From contig CANNFD010000009.1 of NCBI GenBank assembly GCA_947503885.1, forward strand, positions 1 to 64,000: 64,000 bases of DNA, given 5' to 3'. Positions 60,287 through 64,000 of the stretch are shown one piece after another. The notes under the pieces are model-generated. The model was not told the origin of the DNA. It worked only from the letters and a program-made list of their open reading frames with translations, and searched no databases. Position 1 is the stretch's first letter, and every line of letters begins with the position of its first letter. Made by a program: the position numbers and the translations under genes. The stretch comes from an uncultured Olleya sp. (lineage in GTDB: Bacteria > Bacteroidota > Bacteroidia > Flavobacteriales > Flavobacteriaceae).

Positions 60287-60383
60287 GCTTGTTTTATTAA
60301 TATAGCATTGTGTTACATTTTTTAATAAAATATAAATAATAATCAATGCGTATTAAAGTATAGTATTAACTAACAATCAATTT

Positions 60384-62456
60384 ATGAAATTATTAAAATT
60401 AGTAGTCTTCTTAATATTTTTTATCTCAATTAATTCTTGCGAAAAAGATAATAATGTACCATTAAATCAGCAACAGGTTGATGGTCTTACAAATAATGCT
60501 TTTTTAGAAAATTTTGGTGATACTATTACAGCTCGTTTTATGGGAAGTGTTGTTAATGAAGCCGGTAATCCAATTTCTGGTGTTACTATAAACATTGGTA
60601 ACTCTATGGCTGTAACAGATGTAAATGGTGTTTTTTCTATTGAAGCAGCAACCGTTTACGAGAAATTTGCATATATAAAAGCAAAGAAAAATGGATTTAT
60701 TGATGGCTCTAGAGCTTTAGTACCAACAGATGGTGTAAACCAAGTAGCTATAATGTTGTTAGATAAAACACCTATTGCAACTATTGCTTCTGGACAAGAA
60801 CTAACTATTGGGTTGCCTAATGGTACATCTGTAAATTTTTCTGGAGATTTTGAAACAGATCTTGGTTATGTTTATCAAGGAGATGTTCAAGTAGTTTTAA
60901 AACATTTAAGTCCTGAAGATGATAATATGGCATTACAAATGCCTGGATCTTTAATTGCAGAAAATGTTGATGGCGACTTACGAGTTTTGGAAACTTATGG
61001 GATGATTGCGGTTGAGCTAATTGGAGAAAATGGAGAAGCTTTAAATATAGCGGAAGGTACTGTAGCACAAGTTTCTGTTCCTGTTCCCTCACATGTAACA
61101 AACCCACCAGCAATAATGCCTCTTTGGCATTTTGATGAGGTTTATGGTTATTGGAAAGAAGACGGTTTTGCTAACTTAGAAGGTAATAAATATGTAGGTG
61201 AAGTGTCTCATTTTAGTTTCTGGAACTGGGATTATCCTTATCCTTCAGTGACTGTTTGTATTACTTTAGTTGATGATAATGGTAGTCCTTTACCAAACCA
61301 ACAATTAAGCTTGTATTCGCCAGCATTAAACTCTGTAGGGACATATGGTTATACTAACTCAAACGGAGTAGAATGTGGTTTGGTGCCACAAGACGATATG
61401 TTAACGTTAGTTGTTCCAGATTATGGCTGTATTGCAAATAATTTTTCAACAAGTATAGGGCCTTTTAATACAGATACAAATATTACTATTACAGTTTCTG
61501 ACGGTAATGCATTAACAACCAATTTTTCTGGCATATTTAATGATTGTGATGGTAACCCAGCAACTAACGGTTATGTACAATTTTATTATAATAATACCAC
61601 ATCAATAGTACCTGTTACTAATGGTGTTCTAGACTTGGTAATTGATTATTGTGGTACAGATACTAGTTTTACTGCCCAGTTTTTTGATTTAGTAAATGGG
61701 CAAAGCACCGACGTTATATCAGGCAACTTTAGTAGTCCAAATACGGATATTGGTAATCAAATGTCATGTGTAGATTTAGCTGATACAGATGGTGATGGTG
61801 TTTTAGATTTTAATGAAGATTTAAACGGAAACAATAATCTAGATGATGATGATACAGATCAAGACGGTACACCTGACTATTTAGATGTCGATGACGATGG
61901 TGATGGCATTAATACAATTGACGAAGATTATGATAATGATGGTAATCCAATGAATGAAGATAGTGATGGCGATCAAATACCAGATTATTTAGACGAGCTA
62001 GATGTATTAATCTACGAGTCAGAAGTTGCAGGATCAGGTTGTGTGCCTAATTTAGTTTATGATTTTGATGCTATTATAGCTCAAGTATATTCAGGTTTAA
62101 TTAATAACACTTATGCGTTTTATTTAACAGAAGCAGATGCGCAAGCAGATGTCAATCCAATACCAAACACATATACAGATGATGGCTCAACCAATTCAGT
62201 ATTTGTAAAAGCAACTAATACAATCACTAACCAATCAGATATTGCTATGGTTTATTTTTATGAAGAATATATAGACTCAGATGGAGATGGTTTAACAGAT
62301 TGTGAGGAGACTACAGGTGTAAACAGTCCTAATTCTAATTGTGATCCAAACGGAAACATTACAGATCCTAACAATGCAGATAGTGATGGAGATATGGTTG
62401 ATGATTGTGTAGAAGCACAGCAAGGGACTGATCCAAACGATCCATTAGATTTTTAA
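60384..62456 (+). CDS. Large surface lipoprotein with TSP3-type calcium repeats
   Basis: 690 residues. Lipobox ISINSC (Cys19). A carboxypeptidase-regulatory-like beta domain (about 52-115), further beta domains (about 125-450), then thrombospondin type 3-like Asp-rich calcium repeats at about 468-535 (DTDGDGVLDFNED, DVDDDGDGINTIDED) and again at the C-terminus (DSDGDMVDDCVEAQQGTDP). Likely displayed on the cell surface. Family members often bind carbohydrate or mediate adhesion. Host gene. Confidence 0.82.
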   Translation: MKLLKLVVFLIFFISINSCEKDNNVPLNQQQVDGLTNNAFLENFGDTITARFMGSVVNEAGNPISGVTINIGNSMAVTDVNGVFSIEAATVYEKFAYIKAKKNGFIDGSRALVPTDGVNQVAIMLLDKTPIATIASGQELTIGLPNGTSVNFSGDFETDLGYVYQGDVQVVLKHLSPEDDNMALQMPGSLIAENVDGDLRVLETYGMIAVELIGENGEALNIAEGTVAQVSVPVPSHVTNPPAIMPLWHFDEVYGYWKEDGFANLEGNKYVGEVSHFSFWNWDYPYPSVTVCITLVDDNGSPLPNQQLSLYSPALNSVGTYGYTNSNGVECGLVPQDDMLTLVVPDYGCIANNFSTSIGPFNTDTNITITVSDGNALTTNFSGIFNDCDGNPATNGYVQFYYNNTTSIVPVTNGVLDLVIDYCGTDTSFTAQFFDLVNGQSTDVISGNFSSPNTDIGNQMSCVDLADTDGDGVLDFNEDLNGNNNLDDDDTDQDGTPDYLDVDDDGDGINTIDEDYDNDGNPMNEDSDGDQIPDYLDELDVLIYESEVAGSGCVPNLVYDFDAIIAQVYSGLINNTYAFYLTEADAQADVNPIPNTYTDDGSTNSVFVKATNTITNQSDIAMVYFYEEYIDSDGDGLTDCEETTGVNSPNSNCDPNGNITDPNNADSDGDMVDDCVEAQQGTDPNDPLDF

Positions 62457-62475
62457 TATATAATATGCATTACAT

Positions 62476-62508
62476 AAAAAAAAAGCTTCCGTTTAGGAAG
62501 TTTTTTTT
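62476..62508. terminator. Bidirectional terminator
   Basis: A run of A followed by CTTCC, a five-base loop, GGAAG and a run of T, all within 33 bp. Ends the lipoprotein transcript. Confidence 0.85.
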
Positions 62509-62593
62509 GTAAAAACTCAATTGTTTGATAAATATAGTTTCAGGTTATTTTTTTTCATAAATTTATACCTCAACATTTAAATTATACAATATT

Positions 62594-62968
62594 ATGGCAT
62601 TGACAGGTTTACTATTAGACATCGCAAACATTTCAGGAGGTGTATTATTAGGTTTAGCAACTTTAGACAAATGGGATGGAGAGGCTAACTATTTTAATAA
62701 AATAGCAGGTGTATTAGCTCCTTTTCAAACTGTAATTGGTGGAGCATTAATTGTTTTGCCAATATTAGGAATCCTTTTTGGAGGATTTAGTATTTTTTGG
62801 ATTGTCAGTATTATTGGAGGTTTACTATTACTAACTCATGTTTTTGGAAAAGTTCCAGCTTTTGAAGAAACGTTAAGAAAACTATCCGACAGATTGATGC
62901 CTTTTAAAGCCATAATTGGTATTGTATTATTAGCAATTGGTGTTTTAAGCTTATTACAGATTTTATAA
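62594..62968 (+). CDS. Small four-helix membrane protein
   Basis: 124 residues with hydrophobic segments at about 4-24, 37-57, 61-82 and 100-122. No recognised family. Host gene, own transcript between a terminator and the patatin gene. Confidence 0.7.
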   Translation: MALTGLLLDIANISGGVLLGLATLDKWDGEANYFNKIAGVLAPFQTVIGGALIVLPILGILFGGFSIFWIVSIIGGLLLLTHVFGKVPAFEETLRKLSDRLMPFKAIIGIVLLAIGVLSLLQIL

Positions 62969-63070
62969 GCATTCTATATAGTATTTGATTTTCTCAGAAT
63001 TGACTTTTTATTTTATTATAAAAAGCCAATTTTTTAACTAATTTATTGTAAATTTAGTTAAATTAACTGT

Positions 63071-64000
63071 ATGTATATCAAGAACTTAGCTCTTAAAGGA
63101 GGAGGCGTTAAAGGTATCGCTTATGTTGGTGCTTTAAAAGAATTAGATAAAGCGGGGCTTTATAAAGGGCTTGAGCGAGTCTCTGGTACGTCTGCAGGCG
63201 CTATAGTTGCGTTAATGATTGCATTACAGTTGTCGCCCTCTGAAATTGAAGGGTTGATGAGAAAGCTTAATTTTAAAGCGTTTAAAAGCGGATGGAATCC
63301 ATTAAGGATATTTACAAAATATGGATTGTATAGTGGTGATGAAATTCTAAAATTCATCTATAAGTGTTATGAAGCCTCTTCCAAAAACTTAACCAAAATA
63401 GCCACATTTGAAGATTTTAAAAACGCAGGCTGTAAAGAAATTATTGTTTTTGCCTCAGACCTTAATACACATAATATTTGCGAGTTTTCCTATTATAAAA
63501 CACCAAAATGTATCGTAGCAGAAGCAATTAGAGCTTCCATGTCAATTCCACTATTCTTCAAGGGATGGCAATTTTCTAATAATATTCCAAATAATCATAT
63601 TTATGTTGATGGTGGTGTTATGTTTAACTACCCATTGTCATTTTTTGATAAACCTCGTTTTCATGACAATAAGGTAGAATATCATCAAGAGTCTTTAGGT
63701 CTTTTTTTAGAGCCCAAAAAGGTCTATGAATTAAATCAAGATTATGACGAAACTGAATTAGCAACAGAGAAAATACATGGGTTTAAAAAGTTAGTTTATA
63801 AGGTCGAATTTAAATATGGAATGTGGATTTTTTTATACATAAAACATCTATTTGAAGCCCTAATGAACTCTCAAGATGTGGATTTATTTGAAGAGAGTCA
63901 CCTTGTAGATCGGACTATTTTTATTGACGATTTAGGGATATCTGCAACTAATTTTAATCTTACCGACCAAGAAAAAACTAATCTTGTTAATTCAGGTAGT
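63071..64000 (+). CDS. Patatin-like phospholipase (3' end outside window)
   Basis: 310 codons visible, open at the right edge. Oxyanion hole GGGVKG (about 10-15), nucleophile motif GTSAG (about 39-43) and catalytic DGG (YVDGGVMFNYP, about 181) are all present. Patatin-type enzymes hydrolyse acyl esters of phospholipids. The start at ATG 63071 gives MYIKNLALKGGGVKG, the usual N-terminus. Host gene. Confidence 0.93.
   Translation, partial: MYIKNLALKGGGVKGIAYVGALKELDKAGLYKGLERVSGTSAGAIVALMIALQLSPSEIEGLMRKLNFKAFKSGWNPLRIFTKYGLYSGDEILKFIYKCYEASSKNLTKIATFEDFKNAGCKEIIVFASDLNTHNICEFSYYKTPKCIVAEAIRASMSIPLFFKGWQFSNNIPNNHIYVDGGVMFNYPLSFFDKPRFHDNKVEYHQESLGLFLEPKKVYELNQDYDETELATEKIHGFKKLVYKVEFKYGMWIFLYIKHLFEALMNSQDVDLFEESHLVDRTIFIDDLGISATNFNLTDQEKTNLVNSGS

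Noticed and set aside
1-64000. CRISPR array, rRNA or standard tRNA genes
   Set aside because: No regularly spaced repeat-spacer pattern, no rRNA sequence and no cloverleaf other than the tmRNA were seen.

Overview
The window is AT-rich DNA from a marine-type member of the Bacteroidota, most likely family Flavobacteriaceae. Three things point there: the tmRNA proteolysis tag reads GENNYALAA, the genes are flavobacterial in type (Rhs protein with a C-terminal Hint domain, REP-associated transposase, thrombospondin-type-3 lipoprotein), and translation starts are A-rich with no strong Shine-Dalgarno. No database search was possible, so family names come from reading motifs.

Layout. Positions 1-1.95 kb hold the 3' end of an Rhs/Hint gene and a coupled membrane protein. 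Positions 2.0-2.9 kb hold REP-like hairpins and a broken REP-associated transposase. Positions 2.9-7.6 kb hold the back half of a type II secretion / type IV pilus-like operon: two lipoproteins, a GspC/PilP-like protein, a beta-repeat protein, two pseudopilins and GspF, with no secretin, ATPase or prepilin peptidase. About 660 bp of non-coding sequence follows. A Wadjet-type SMC anti-plasmid operon (jetABCD) comes next at 8.3-14.4 kb, trailed by a HEPN-motif protein and a nuclease-like gene broken by a frameshift and a stop.

From 17.2 to 58.3 kb lies an integrated element ending at ssrA (tmRNA). Its 3' end carries a serine recombinase whose last residues are read from the ssrA gene, two regulators around an inverted-repeat operator, and two small genes. 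Most other genes run leftward. Early genes encode a winged-helix protein, a glycosyltransferase, an adenine methyltransferase, a strawberry-notch-type helicase and a MoxR/CobS-like AAA ATPase with a putative partner. Then come a DnaA-domain-IV-like protein, an acidic protein and a P-loop packaging-type ATPase. The structural and lysis half consists of about twenty small proteins, most with one membrane segment. They include very basic ones, an Asp/Tyr-rich to Arg-rich protein, a beta-propeller protein, several peptidoglycan-targeted proteins, a holin candidate and nested spanin-like genes. I find no terminase, portal, tail or tape-measure gene. The set looks most like a tailless, membrane-containing virus organised like PRD1 but about 41 kb long. 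This is the best candidate for something undescribed.

Three cargo modules sit inside the element: a Gabija pair (gajA/gajB), a SLATT / CD-NTase / SLATT set (CBASS-like), and an AbiEi-like/Fic protein with a direct-repeat operator array overlapping its start codon. The flanking chromosome to the right (58.7-64 kb) carries a frameshifted DUF2945-like gene, an alanine/saccharopine dehydrogenase-like oxidoreductase, a large lipoprotein, a small membrane protein and the start of a patatin-like phospholipase.
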